Assembly: GCA_029932855.1 (NCBI GenBank)
Contig: JAOZPG010000016.1
Coordinates: forward strand, 1-36,455
DNA length: 36,455 bases
Direction of reading: 5' to 3'
From: Bacteroidales bacterium
GTDB taxonomy: Bacteria; Bacteroidota; Bacteroidia; Bacteroidales; VadinHA17
Positions 9,104-17,997 of the stretch are shown here, piece by piece; positions within the stretch are counted from its first letter, which is position 1, and the number at the start of each line of letters is the position of its first letter. The notes beneath the pieces were generated by a model. The model was not told the DNA's origin, ran no database searches, and saw nothing but the letters and a program-made list of their open reading frames with translations. Position numbers and translations under genes: made by a program.

Positions 9104-9787
9104 ATGAAGAAGAGTTTATTATTAATTATAGCAGTAATTGCTATTAGCTCATGTAAAACAAACAAAAGCATGGAACAGACGGTACTCGATACTGACTTAA
9201 AGAAAGCCAGTTACAGCCTTGGTGTTACAGCCGGCACATATTATTTAAGACAGGGTTTCGACAGTGTTGATGTGGATGCTTTCAGTGATGGCTTCAGGGC
9301 TGCAATAAGCGGAGGTGAACTGCAGATGAATGAGGCGGAAGCCAATATGTTCCTTCAGGATTTTTTCACCAAAGCCTCAACTGCCGGTGCTGAGAAAGCA
9401 AAGGCTGAAGGTGCTGCCTTTCTTGAGGAGAATGGCAAACGTGAAGGAGTTATAACAACTGAGAGCGGATTGCAATATGAGGTTATCAATGAAGGTACAG
9501 GTGCACATCCCAGGCTAACTGATAAGGTGAGGACTCATTATCACGGAACCCTTATTAATGGTACTGTATTTGACAGTTCAGTTGAAAGAGGAGAGCCAAT
9601 ATCTTTTAAGGTTGATGGTGTGATTGCGGGTTGGACCGAGGCATTGCAGCTTATGAAGGTGGGTGCAAAATGGCGTTTGTTCATTCCTTATGACCTTGCA
9701 TACGGGGAGCGTGGTGCCGGCCAGGATATAGGACCATTCTCAACACTTATCTTTGATGTTGAGCTTCTGGGAATAGAAACTGAATAG
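9104..9787 (+). CDS. FKBP-type peptidyl-prolyl cis-trans isomerase lipoprotein
   Basis: 227 residues. Lipobox ISSC puts the lipid anchor at Cys17. Residues about 33-105 are the helical FKBP_N dimerisation domain (SYSLGVTAGTYYLRQGFD). Residues about 123-227 are the FKBP domain with the expected active-site residues: Tyr146 in THYHG, Phe156-Asp157 in VFDSS, Val-Ile at 173-174, Trp177 and Tyr200 in LAYGERGAG, ending IFDVELLGI. The enzyme is a MIP/FkpA type isomerase and chaperone for outer-membrane or periplasmic proteins. It is a single-gene unit, divergent from the membrane protein at 8180-8911, with a hairpin after its stop shared with the convergent phosphatase gene. Confidence 0.94.
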   Translation: MKKSLLLIIAVIAISSCKTNKSMEQTVLDTDLKKASYSLGVTAGTYYLRQGFDSVDVDAFSDGFRAAISGGELQMNEAEANMFLQDFFTKASTAGAEKAKAEGAAFLEENGKREGVITTESGLQYEVINEGTGAHPRLTDKVRTHYHGTLINGTVFDSSVERGEPISFKVDGVIAGWTEALQLMKVGAKWRLFIPYDLAYGERGAGQDIGPFSTLIFDVELLGIETE

Positions 9788-9838
9788 AACTTTTATTGTG
9801 CCGGAGGTTTAATTACTGCCGGTCTGCATATCTTATTG

Positions 9839-9878
9839 TAAGCCTGCAGGAATGTTTAGAGCATATCCTGCAGGTTTA
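9839..9878. terminator. Bidirectional hairpin terminator between convergent genes
   Basis: Arms CCTGCAGGA (9843-9851) and TCCTGCAGG (9866-9874) pair perfectly and extend outward by further A-T pairs and one G-T wobble to 9839-9878, with a 14-base loop. On the plus strand it is followed by a T-rich tract (tttattatttt), which fits termination of the FKBP transcript. It ends exactly where the convergent phosphatase gene's stop codon begins, so it can also serve that gene. Confidence 0.7.
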
Positions 9879-11789
9879 TTATTTTAAGTCAAGGCTGTCT
9901 ATTTCTTCCAGTGTATCAGGATTTATTACCTTCATTGACACATGGGGGCCTTCAACAGTGAAAAAGCATAAAGCATTTTGTGTGGTAAAGCCTGTTGTAA
10001 ACGGGGTCCATGGTGTTTCCTGTTGTGCATAATAAGGTGCTCCCCCGGCTCCGTTATTAACCTGGTATATGCTTCGTTTAAGCCTGATCTTTTTTCCTTT
10101 ATAATTATCATTATAGATTATAGTTTCCGGTCCGAGTTTTGTCTTGCAGTAATTATGTTCATCCCCGGTGAGCAGGGCAACTACTTTACTGCTTTTGTTT
10201 ACAGCAAGATCAAGCAACTGGTCTCTTCTTTCAATTATTCCTTTTTTTACAGCTTTGCCTGAAACATATGGCCGGGCTGAGTTGTTGCCATGAAACCACA
10301 TATCTCTTTCCACATGTCCCCCGTTAGGGAAGAAAGGAGTGTGTATGGTTACAAATATATGATCGATATTATCATCTTTTTCCAGCTTCCCGAGGCTTGC
10401 TTCAAACCATTCCAGCTGCTTATCCATTACATAACTGTGAATATTGCCTCCTACAAAAGGCACAGCACTTGTGCTGGGAGTGTACCAGTAATTTGAATTA
10501 AGTACCACCATGGCCATATTGTCATAAGTATAATAAAAGACATTTTCATCATAAGTGGGAAAGTTCATAGCTTCAGGATCGGGATCATATGCCGAACCGT
10601 CCTCACTCAGGGGACCGTTATGCGGGTTTACTGCTACTTCTGCAAAGAGTGATTCGCTGGAATTATCTGAATAGGGGTAGTTTCCGATATCAATGCGGTA
10701 TTTTTTAGCAGTATCCTGAAACATTATCTTGTATGACTCATGATTGCCCATAGCGGCAATAACAGGGAAATGATGAGCAAAGGGAGAGACTGCATTATAC
10801 CAGTTTCTGTATTGAAGCATCATGTTTTCACGTGTAGTGCTATAGCCGTTAATAAGGTCGCCTGTAAATTGTGAGAAGACAATTTCCATGTTGGCGCTGG
10901 CAGCCAGATTCTTTTTCATTATATATACATTGGCTCCATACAAATTTCGTTCACCTCCACCGCTGCCTCCGCGGGAGTCACTTGAATAAGCAAAGACGAA
11001 TTTCTTACGGCTTCCCGGCAGGGGACTGGTATGGAAAGAATATGATTGTTCTATCTTTCCAACTTTTACTGTGTACTTATAAAGACTGTCGGCCTTAAGT
11101 CCGCTTATCTTTATTTCATGCCTGATTACCGGGTAGGGGTCTTTAAAAACCTTATTGTCTACTATTATCTCTCCAATTGATTCCTGGCTTGTGATAAATG
11201 AAATAGTCGGTCCTTCAGGCTGGAGAAGGTTAATAAAGGGACCGTTTTGTATGCTGTTTATTACTTTAAAGGGACCTTCTTTCCCCGAGAAGCTGACGAT
11301 GCCGTCATACAGAATTGTGCCCCTCTGATCCATTACCCTGTAACCAATGGTTCCCAATCCCGATTTTTCCCATCCAGTCATGTCATATCTCCCTCTCAGT
11401 GCATCAAGATCAAGCGATGCTTTGCCCTCTGAGATTTTTATGGGACTGCTTCGGTAAACAGGCATGGGGTATTTTGAGTCCTCATAATGAATAAGTCCGT
11501 ATATCATTGTTCCTGACAGGTCTTCTCTGCCAAAGTCGAAATCAATTCCTTTTTCGGTTCCGACAGGATTAGCCTGCATCTGACTGAGGGTATAGGCATT
11601 ATCTTTTATTACTCTAAACAGCATGGTGCCGTCAGGGCGCACTAAATAAAGCTCAGCATCCTGGTTTTGTTGGATTCCCGATAATACGGCAGGCAGCTTT
11701 TGTGCACTTAGTAAGGCTGATGTCATATAAAGAGAAAGGACCAGGAATGATAATTTCGTATTCATTTTACTTATATATATATCTTTCAT
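9879..11789 (-). CDS. Purple-acid-phosphatase-like metallophosphoesterase, secreted
   Basis: 636 residues counted from the ATG at 11789. A better start may be Met9 (ATG at 11765), because MNTKLSFLVLSLYMTSALLS then forms a clean signal peptide cut before Gln. The N-terminal half contains beta-rich modules, the last of which (about 185-255) resembles the fibronectin-like domain in front of purple acid phosphatases. The catalytic domain follows with D271 in SSDSRGG, GD at 310-311, GNHE at 348-351, His483 in TIHTPFF and GDEHNY at 542-547 in place of the usual GHxH. All metal-ligand positions appear present. The product should act in the periplasm or outside the cell on phosphate esters; the substrate is unknown. 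It converges on the FKBP gene. Confidence 0.88.
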   Translation of the reverse strand: MKDIYISKMNTKLSFLVLSLYMTSALLSAQKLPAVLSGIQQNQDAELYLVRPDGTMLFRVIKDNAYTLSQMQANPVGTEKGIDFDFGREDLSGTMIYGLIHYEDSKYPMPVYRSSPIKISEGKASLDLDALRGRYDMTGWEKSGLGTIGYRVMDQRGTILYDGIVSFSGKEGPFKVINSIQNGPFINLLQPEGPTISFITSQESIGEIIVDNKVFKDPYPVIRHEIKISGLKADSLYKYTVKVGKIEQSYSFHTSPLPGSRKKFVFAYSSDSRGGSGGGERNLYGANVYIMKKNLAASANMEIVFSQFTGDLINGYSTTRENMMLQYRNWYNAVSPFAHHFPVIAAMGNHESYKIMFQDTAKKYRIDIGNYPYSDNSSESLFAEVAVNPHNGPLSEDGSAYDPDPEAMNFPTYDENVFYYTYDNMAMVVLNSNYWYTPSTSAVPFVGGNIHSYVMDKQLEWFEASLGKLEKDDNIDHIFVTIHTPFFPNGGHVERDMWFHGNNSARPYVSGKAVKKGIIERRDQLLDLAVNKSSKVVALLTGDEHNYCKTKLGPETIIYNDNYKGKKIRLKRSIYQVNNGAGGAPYYAQQETPWTPFTTGFTTQNALCFFTVEGPHVSMKVINPDTLEEIDSLDLK

Positions 11790-11988
11790 ATTAATTCTGT
11801 TTTTAAAGCGCGACTAAATTAGCATTTATTATTTTATATTTCCTGATAAATAAGGTCGGATTTTTAAGACAGGGGACGAAGCAGGTGTGACTGAATTTTG
11901 AGCATGGCCCAGAGCATTATGCAGCTTGTTTGCCGGATATTTATGAAGGGATATACTGCTTAAAGAAACAGGTATGTTAATTAAGAGG

Positions 11989-12756
11989 TCAGCCTTTCTT
12001 CCAGGAATCTGTTTTCTGCCTGATAAACTCAATAACTTCCTGGTGATCTTTCTTTCCGTTGCCCGAGGGTTTTAGTGAAGGCCCGAATGAGATAAATACT
12101 GCTTCATCCGTTTTAAAATATCCCAGGTCCTTTATGATTTTTCCTTCAGCCCAAAAATCTGTTTTTATAGCTACGGGTATCACACTGCATCCGGCTTTCA
12201 ATGCTAGTTTAATGCCCAGTGAATTGAATTTTTCAGGAATAAAATCAATACTCCTTGTGCTCTGTGGAAAAATAATTATTGATCTGCCTGATCTGAGGAT
12301 ATCGGGACCTTCAGTAAGAACCTTCAGGAGGTCTGCTCTTGAATTAGACCTGCTGACCACGATGGGCTTACGGGAAAGCATTATCTCTTTGAACAGGGGA
12401 TGATTTACAAGGCTGTCTTTAACAACGAAGGTGCTTTCTTTTATTGGGTTTATAATACAGGGAAATATCATAGTTTCCATGGTGCTCATATGATTGCTTA
12501 TAAACACCACCGGTCCTTCAGTATTTCTTATATTATCAAGTCCGCTTATTGTAATCCTGGCCCCGGCATTTTCAAGTATATTAAAGCTACGGTATGATGA
12601 TGATTCCCAGTCCTTAGATGAATAATTGCCTGTCCTGGCTTTTCCACGTGCACTTAAAAGCGCGCGCACAAAATTTATTGCAAAAACCAGCCATGTTCCT
12701 GCCAGGCATGATTTTGCTGTATTCGGATCGGTTTTATATGTATCTGAGGGAAACAA
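11989..12756 (-). CDS. PlsC-like lysophospholipid/1-acylglycerol-phosphate acyltransferase with altered motifs
   Basis: 255 residues. The region about 65-215 follows the LPLAT/PlsC pattern: motif I at 88-95 (NHMSTMET), motif III at 163-169 (FPQSTRS), and motif IV VIPVAIKTD at 192-200. Two catalytic-site signatures deviate: the HX4D motif is HX4E (His89, Glu94), and FPEGTRS reads FPQSTRS. It could still be an acyltransferase using a different acceptor. A hydrophobic segment near 20-35 may anchor it to the inner membrane. The start is TTG at 12756, five bases after the stop of the penicillin-acylase gene, so the two are almost certainly cotranscribed. No in-frame ATG occurs before about residue 90, which would remove motif I. 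Confidence 0.8.
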   Translation of the reverse strand: MFPSDTYKTDPNTAKSCLAGTWLVFAINFVRALLSARGKARTGNYSSKDWESSSYRSFNILENAGARITISGLDNIRNTEGPVVFISNHMSTMETMIFPCIINPIKESTFVVKDSLVNHPLFKEIMLSRKPIVVSRSNSRADLLKVLTEGPDILRSGRSIIIFPQSTRSIDFIPEKFNSLGIKLALKAGCSVIPVAIKTDFWAEGKIIKDLGYFKTDEAVFISFGPSLKPSGNGKKDHQEVIEFIRQKTDSWKKG

Positions 12757-12761
12757 TTTCT

Positions 12762-15170
12762 TTATTTTTTGGCAGGTAAAAATAAGCTTTTTTCATCGCA
12801 AACAGATTCAATCTTCTCTTTTGAATAGAAAACCGGGAAATACTGGTCATTTGCCCACATCTTAAACAGGTTTTTGTAATATTTGCTATCCGGGTTTCCC
12901 GATTGTCCCGGTGTATTGGTACCCACTGCTGAATCCCAGTCTCCGGTATTTACTATCATTCTGAATGAGGCACCTTTTACCTGATTATTTCCTTCGCCTG
13001 ATGCTCCGATAGTGTAACTGTTTCCTCCTCTTGGCATTGAGCAGGTATTTATCTTTTCCTTTAATTCTTCATCAACAATCTTACTCAAAGGATGCTCAAT
13101 TATTATATGTTTGAACTTATCCTGTCCATACACCCAGTTGGCCGGTTCGTTGCCATATTCTTTACTGAGATGATTTATTGCAGACAGAAAAGTTTTTTCA
13201 AGAAAATCAGCTTTATTATTGTAGTCTTTTCCCCAGTCAGTTTCCGGATCTGATATATAGTCAATTATTGTTTTTAGTTGCATCCTGACAATATTTTTTA
13301 TCTCCTCCGGAACAAAAAGATCATTTGCCGCTTTTATTATTTCCCTTTCCCATGTTGCATATATCCCTGCTTGAATACTTCCTTTATCAAGCTGAAAATC
13401 CCAGTTTTCAAATAGCTTCATTGCTTCAATAATCTTGTTATTGTCAGTTTGGATTTCTTTTAGCCGGGCTAACAGAATGCTTGCAGGAATTGAAAAATAA
13501 TCGGTCTGCAGTGCAATCATATCCTTTGTTGTAAATGTGCTGTCACTACCCAGGACTTCTTTTATCCTGTTGCCCCGGTAGGGATCTGACCAGCGAAAAC
13601 CAATTGCATCCCAGTGATCATAACTTTCAGGAATGACATTCTGGTTTGCTGTTGAAAAAAAGTTTTCTTCAGGATTCAGTATATGAGGTTTTTCCGATAT
13701 AGGGAGGTAGCCATCCCATTCGTAGCGTCCGTTTCCGGGCACAGGTACCATTCCGCTGAAATTCCTGCGTATAGGAGCAATTCCCACAGCCTGCCATCCT
13801 ATGTTTCCTTCCACATCAGTCCATATCATATTTTCACCTGGTATATTACTGTAGCTGCATGCCTCTCTGAATTCTTCCCATGTTTTTGCCTGGTCTATTC
13901 TCAAGGATGCCAGGTAAGGAGAGCCTCCCGGTTCAAGCCATGCGCATCTTACTGCATATGCAATATTATTGACACTGTCGATATATGTTACTGGTCCGTG
14001 TCGTGTATATTTATAATCTACATATACATATCCCCTGTCTTTGACATTAATGCTGTCATGAATTATACTCATTTCTTCCCATTCTCCTTTATATCTGTAT
14101 TGTTCAGGATTGGCCGGATTTAGCTCATAGACATAAAGGTCTTCACCGTCTGTTCCGAATACTGTAAGTCCCCATGCCCCGTATTCATTATGTCCGATTG
14201 AGACACCAGGTATCTCGGGCTCTCCGCCTCCTATTACATTCCAGCCAGGAGCTACCAGGTGGACCATGTACCTGAGAGATGGAATAGTAATACTGCGATG
14301 AGGGTCATTTGCCATTATGGAGTGACCATTAGCACTTAGTCCGGGATTTATAACCCAGTTATTTGATCCTATGGATATCCAGTCGGGGCCAAAACCCATA
14401 GGCTGTGTTGTTGTTTCTTTTGTATTATTAGCCAGCTTCTTCGTCTTGCCAATATCTTCGGGATAGAACTTAACCGGCTGGCGATATGCCCTGTATAGAT
14501 CCAGGATTTTATTATTAAGCAGTTCTCCCCTTATTGAAGGATCAAGAGAAATATCCGGATCTTTAGGATGGAGCCAAAGTAGTTCTTTTACTTTTTGTTC
14601 TCCTGCTTTGGCTACTGCCATGCCTACTGATAATTCAGTATTAATATTGCCTAGCAATCCCTGGTGCCGTGAGATTACAACTTCGGGGGTCCAGTGACCG
14701 GGTTTTATGCCAAGCAGGCCAAACTCAAAAGGCAGCAGGCTCGTGTCTTTTAAGCTTTCATCGATATATGCATTTACACCATCCACATAAGCCCCTATTA
14801 TTTCTTTTCCCTGGCTATGGTAATGATTCTGCTCAGTATTCATATCTCCCCTGAACATAAAAAGTCTTGTTCCTATATCTCTTTTCAATTCCTTCTCACC
14901 AAGGATTTCTGCTACTGTCCCGGTTGATTGTCTCCTCCATATTTCAAACTGAAAGAGACGGTCCCTGGCAGCCAGGTAGCCCTGCATATAGAATAAGTCA
15001 TGTTGGGTCTTAGCATATATATGGTTTATACCATAGCTGTCACGAAGTACCTCAACTTTCTTATCCAGGTCATTAATGTGGTAAATACCGGAACTGGAGT
15101 TATTATTGCATCCGTTAGTAAATAATAAAACAGGAAGAGACAGGATTATATTCCGGATCAGTGTTTTCAT
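12762..15170 (-). CDS. Penicillin acylase family lipoprotein (Ntn amidohydrolase)
   Basis: 802 residues. Lipobox FTNGC gives a lipid anchor at Cys21. The protein has the whole penicillin-amidase layout: an alpha chain with VLRDSYGINHIYAK (41-54) and the MQGYLAARDRLFQFE segment (62-76), a linker, and the self-cleavage site ISIGSNNW, in which Ser269 becomes the N-terminal nucleophile of the beta chain. Downstream are NDPH (288-291), and GVSIGHNEYGAWGLT. Family members hydrolyse amide bonds of acylated substrates such as penicillins, N-acyl-homoserine lactones and acylated amino acids; the substrate here cannot be read. It lies 118 bases downstream of an N-acyl-D-amino-acid deacylase-like gene and 5 bases upstream of an acyltransferase gene, which points towards N-acyl amide metabolism. 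Confidence 0.93.
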   Translation of the reverse strand: MKTLIRNIILSLPVLLFTNGCNNNSSSGIYHINDLDKKVEVLRDSYGINHIYAKTQHDLFYMQGYLAARDRLFQFEIWRRQSTGTVAEILGEKELKRDIGTRLFMFRGDMNTEQNHYHSQGKEIIGAYVDGVNAYIDESLKDTSLLPFEFGLLGIKPGHWTPEVVISRHQGLLGNINTELSVGMAVAKAGEQKVKELLWLHPKDPDISLDPSIRGELLNNKILDLYRAYRQPVKFYPEDIGKTKKLANNTKETTTQPMGFGPDWISIGSNNWVINPGLSANGHSIMANDPHRSITIPSLRYMVHLVAPGWNVIGGGEPEIPGVSIGHNEYGAWGLTVFGTDGEDLYVYELNPANPEQYRYKGEWEEMSIIHDSINVKDRGYVYVDYKYTRHGPVTYIDSVNNIAYAVRCAWLEPGGSPYLASLRIDQAKTWEEFREACSYSNIPGENMIWTDVEGNIGWQAVGIAPIRRNFSGMVPVPGNGRYEWDGYLPISEKPHILNPEENFFSTANQNVIPESYDHWDAIGFRWSDPYRGNRIKEVLGSDSTFTTKDMIALQTDYFSIPASILLARLKEIQTDNNKIIEAMKLFENWDFQLDKGSIQAGIYATWEREIIKAANDLFVPEEIKNIVRMQLKTIIDYISDPETDWGKDYNNKADFLEKTFLSAINHLSKEYGNEPANWVYGQDKFKHIIIEHPLSKIVDEELKEKINTCSMPRGGNSYTIGASGEGNNQVKGASFRMIVNTGDWDSAVGTNTPGQSGNPDSKYYKNLFKMWANDQYFPVFYSKEKIESVCDEKSLFLPAKK

Positions 15171-15288
15171 GCCTTGTATATTTAATTGTTACGGGATATG
15201 GGAATTAATTTCATATTTAATCACATTGGAAAGCAATGTATATCTAAAATTACTAATTATTATATATCAACAGAAGATAGTTTTAATC

Positions 15289-16851
15289 TTAGTCACTATT
15301 TTTTCTAAGCATCTTTCCTGCTCTTTCCCCGGTAAACCTGCCATTAGCTATTACAAGAGTGCCATTAACCATTACATACTCAAAGCCTTCAGCCAGTGTA
15401 TGGGGATGGGTAAACGTAGCTTTATCTTTTACTTTCGCAGGATCAAAGATCAGCAGGTCGGCAGCAAAACCGTTCTTAATAAGTCCCCTTTTCTGTTTCA
15501 GTATCCCATGCGTTTTGGCAGGCAGTTCAGTCATCTTGTAAACAGCTTCCTCCAGGCTTAAGATTTTCTTTTCTCTGACATAATAGCTTATGATCCTGGC
15601 AAAGGAACCATATCCCCTGGGGTGTTCTATTGTTGGGGAACCATCTGAGCTGATCATTACATTCCTGTCTATCAGAAGCCTGTCCTGCAGCTCCTGATCC
15701 ATAACAAAGTAGGCTGCGCTTGCTCCTTCGGGACCTATATCATCTATAAGCAGGTCTACATAGCTTTTATTCCGCTCGCGTGCTGCCTGGGCCAGGGTTT
15801 TTCCTGTCCATTCTCCTGTGCCCAGGAGTGTTGCTTCGGGACCATTTCTTGAAATAATCTTGTTCTTAAGATACAAAGCAAGTTCTTCACGCCTTTTAGA
15901 TACAACATCTTTGTAATTGTAGGGGGCTTTTGCCCAGGAAGGGAAGATAATACCTATAGATGCATAGCTTGCCGTATAAGGATATATGTCTCCTGTTATT
16001 TCTATTCCCGATTCCCTTGCCTCCTGCATTTGCCTGAGCATGGCTTCAGCCTGTTTTTCACCTTTTCCATAAACTATCTTCATATTGGATACATGCACGG
16101 CGCTTCCGCTTATTCTTCCCTGGTTTATCAGTTCGGCAAGGGATTCGGAGATATTATCTTTATCCTCGCTTCTGATGCTGCTGTGTATTATCCCATTGCG
16201 TTTTGCCACCGGCATGGCAACAGCAACCAGCTCGTCAAGCCTGGAGAAAGAACCGGGCTGGGATTCAAGTCCCGTTGACAATCCGAAACATCCGGCATCC
16301 ATTGCCTTTTCAACCAGCCAGGCCATTTCGTTAAGCTTTGATTTATCAGGATTGGAACTGGCCTTAACACTGCTTTCATCTCTTATAGAACTATGCCCGA
16401 CCAGGGTAGCAATATTTAGTGCCGGTTTTGCCTCTTCCACATCTGTCATCCATTCTTCAATATTTGCGGGACTTATACCATCCTGCCCGAGGATGATAGT
16501 TGTTACTCCCATAGCGATGAAGTTCCTGAAAGCGGGAGTAGCTATGGGGTCTCCCTGGGCATGACTGTCAATAAAACCGGGTGTTACAACCATCCCGCCG
16601 GCATTGATAACATTTTCCACATCAGTGTCTTCAGGATCGAAATGCCCTATTTTAATTATTTCACCATTATAAATAAGTATGTCTTTATCTCTTGCCTCGT
16701 TCCCGGTACCATCTATAATGCTTCCCCCGTAGATGAGGAAATCATAATTATCATCATTTTGTTTTATGGTGCATGAATACATAAATATAAATACAGGAAT
16801 AAGGAATAAAAGAAAAACCATAAATGATCTTCCAGAAAATCTTTGTTTCAT
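15289..16851 (-). CDS. N-acyl-D-amino-acid deacylase-like amidohydrolase, lipoprotein
   Basis: 520 residues from ATG 16851. An upstream in-frame ATG at 16899 exists but lies inside the preceding gene; starting at 16851 gives a proper lipoprotein signal with lipobox MYSC (Cys27). The body has the amidohydrolase layout: an N-terminal beta domain (DFLIYGGSIIDGTG), PGFIDSHAQGD (about 91-101), GVTTIILGQDGIS, GLSTGLESQPGSFS, an SDGSP/HPRGYGSFARI segment and a C-terminal metal-fold tail ending near GFAADLLIFDPAKV. Two metal-site positions differ from characterised D-aminoacylase: the second His of HxH is Gln99, and the Cys of the NCG motif is Asp124. Activity on N-acylated amino acids is likely but the metal site must differ. 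It probably forms one transcript with the penicillin-acylase gene. Confidence 0.85.
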   Translation of the reverse strand: MKQRFSGRSFMVFLLFLIPVFIFMYSCTIKQNDDNYDFLIYGGSIIDGTGNEARDKDILIYNGEIIKIGHFDPEDTDVENVINAGGMVVTPGFIDSHAQGDPIATPAFRNFIAMGVTTIILGQDGISPANIEEWMTDVEEAKPALNIATLVGHSSIRDESSVKASSNPDKSKLNEMAWLVEKAMDAGCFGLSTGLESQPGSFSRLDELVAVAMPVAKRNGIIHSSIRSEDKDNISESLAELINQGRISGSAVHVSNMKIVYGKGEKQAEAMLRQMQEARESGIEITGDIYPYTASYASIGIIFPSWAKAPYNYKDVVSKRREELALYLKNKIISRNGPEATLLGTGEWTGKTLAQAARERNKSYVDLLIDDIGPEGASAAYFVMDQELQDRLLIDRNVMISSDGSPTIEHPRGYGSFARIISYYVREKKILSLEEAVYKMTELPAKTHGILKQKRGLIKNGFAADLLIFDPAKVKDKATFTHPHTLAEGFEYVMVNGTLVIANGRFTGERAGKMLRKNSD

Positions 16852-16885
16852 TTTTATATTTAATGCCGGCATATTTGTCTGTTTA

Positions 16886-17377
16886 TCAGCCCTGATCATT
16901 ATCCTGCAGTTTCTTAAGGCTGTCTCCGCTTAACCTGTATGTAGTCCATTCGCTCATTGCCCGGGCTCCGGCAGCCTCATAAAAATCAATGGCTTTCCGG
17001 TTCCAGTTCAGTACGCACCACTCCATCCTTCCGCAGCCTCTTTTTATGCTTAGTGCAGCAAGATATCTGAACAGCTTTTTGCCAAAACCCCTGCCCCTGA
17101 ATTTTTCCTTTATGTAGATATCCTCCAGGTAAAGGCCGGCTTTACCCAGGAAAGTGGAGAAATTGTGAAAATAAAGAGCGTAGCCAATTATTTCTTTGTT
17201 CAGGAGGGCAAGTATTACCTCTGCATGTTTTTTCTCAAACAATTGCTCTCTGAGTATCTCTTCTGTGGCTGTGACTTCATGTGATAGATTCTCGAAGTCT
17301 GCGATTTCCTTTATCAGGCTCAGAATGTGTGGAAGATCTTTCTCTTCGGCATGCTTAATTGTAAACTCTGTATTCAT
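16886..17377 (-). CDS. GNAT acetyltransferase, spermidine/spermine (thialysine) N-acetyltransferase-like
   Basis: 163 residues, the usual length of the SSAT family. The match to that branch is close throughout: a TATEEILREQLF segment near 36-47, GYALYFHNFSTFLGKAGLYL (65-84), the acetyl-CoA loop RGRGFGK at 94-100, GCGRMEWCVLNWNRKAIDFY (114-133) with the likely general-acid Tyr133, and GARAMSEWTTYRL. Such enzymes transfer acetyl from acetyl-CoA to polyamines or lysine analogues in the cytoplasm. An arginine decarboxylase gene, which starts polyamine synthesis, lies about 1.7 kb upstream on the same strand. The next gene starts 34 bases after its stop. Confidence 0.9.
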   Translation of the reverse strand: MNTEFTIKHAEEKDLPHILSLIKEIADFENLSHEVTATEEILREQLFEKKHAEVILALLNKEIIGYALYFHNFSTFLGKAGLYLEDIYIKEKFRGRGFGKKLFRYLAALSIKRGCGRMEWCVLNWNRKAIDFYEAAGARAMSEWTTYRLSGDSLKKLQDNDQG

Positions 17378-17416
17378 GTTACTAAAATCTTTTTTATGAT
17401 CCGGGTACGTGTTTTC

Positions 17417-17974
17417 CTACCACCCTTTTATGCCAAGTTGCTTTTCTTCTATGAGGTATAGTTTTTTGTCTTCCAGAAGATATATCATTGGGGCAATGCT
17501 TATTGCGGGATAGTTTTCTCTCAGCAGATCAGCCTGCTTAATAATGAAGTCAGCCTCATCTCCAATATCATAATCAGCAAGTGAACGCTTAAAATAATCA
17601 TTTGCCTTATCCCTGTTCCATCCCCCGTTTTTAACAAGTCCGTCCACAAATACATCCTTTTGAGAGGCAATATGTGACATGGCACAGTCATTATGGCCTA
17701 TTAGGGCAATATGTTTTATTCCTCCAACAGCTATGCTATATGCAAGGTTAAAATCATTATGTTTGAGATTTGCTCCTCCTGTTCTGATTATATAAGCAAA
17801 ATTTTCAGGGAGGTGAAGATGCAGGCGATAATCCATGCACATTGCTATGAGTAGCTCTGCCTTATTATATTCCTTAAATTCCTGTCCGAGATTATGGTAA
17901 TTCAGCAGGCTTTCAATGGGAGTGTTCCGGTATTGTTTTAAAATATCCTCAGTCTTCGCAACATTTATTAGCAT
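17417..17974 (-). CDS. Beta-class carbonic anhydrase-like protein
   Basis: 185 residues, cytoplasmic. The zinc-site signatures are present: C46-M-D48-Y-R50 (the CxDxR motif) and H94-N-D-C97 (the HxxC motif), with IRTGGANL between them as in beta carbonic anhydrases. Tyr replaces the common Ser of CxDSR. The rest is short compared with typical 200-220 residue enzymes. The reaction would be reversible hydration of CO2. It sits 23 bases after the DUF4377/META gene and 39 bases before the acetyltransferase gene, so it is internal to the same probable transcript. Confidence 0.82.
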   Translation of the reverse strand: MLINVAKTEDILKQYRNTPIESLLNYHNLGQEFKEYNKAELLIAMCMDYRLHLHLPENFAYIIRTGGANLKHNDFNLAYSIAVGGIKHIALIGHNDCAMSHIASQKDVFVDGLVKNGGWNRDKANDYFKRSLADYDIGDEADFIIKQADLLRENYPAISIAPMIYLLEDKKLYLIEEKQLGIKGW

Positions 17975-17997
17975 ATCAACAAGCTGTTTATTAGGTT

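Noticed and set aside
11829-12032. 67-codon minus-strand reading frame after the acyltransferase gene
   Set aside because: Overlaps the end of the acyltransferase gene in another frame and has no domain, signal peptide or translation signal.
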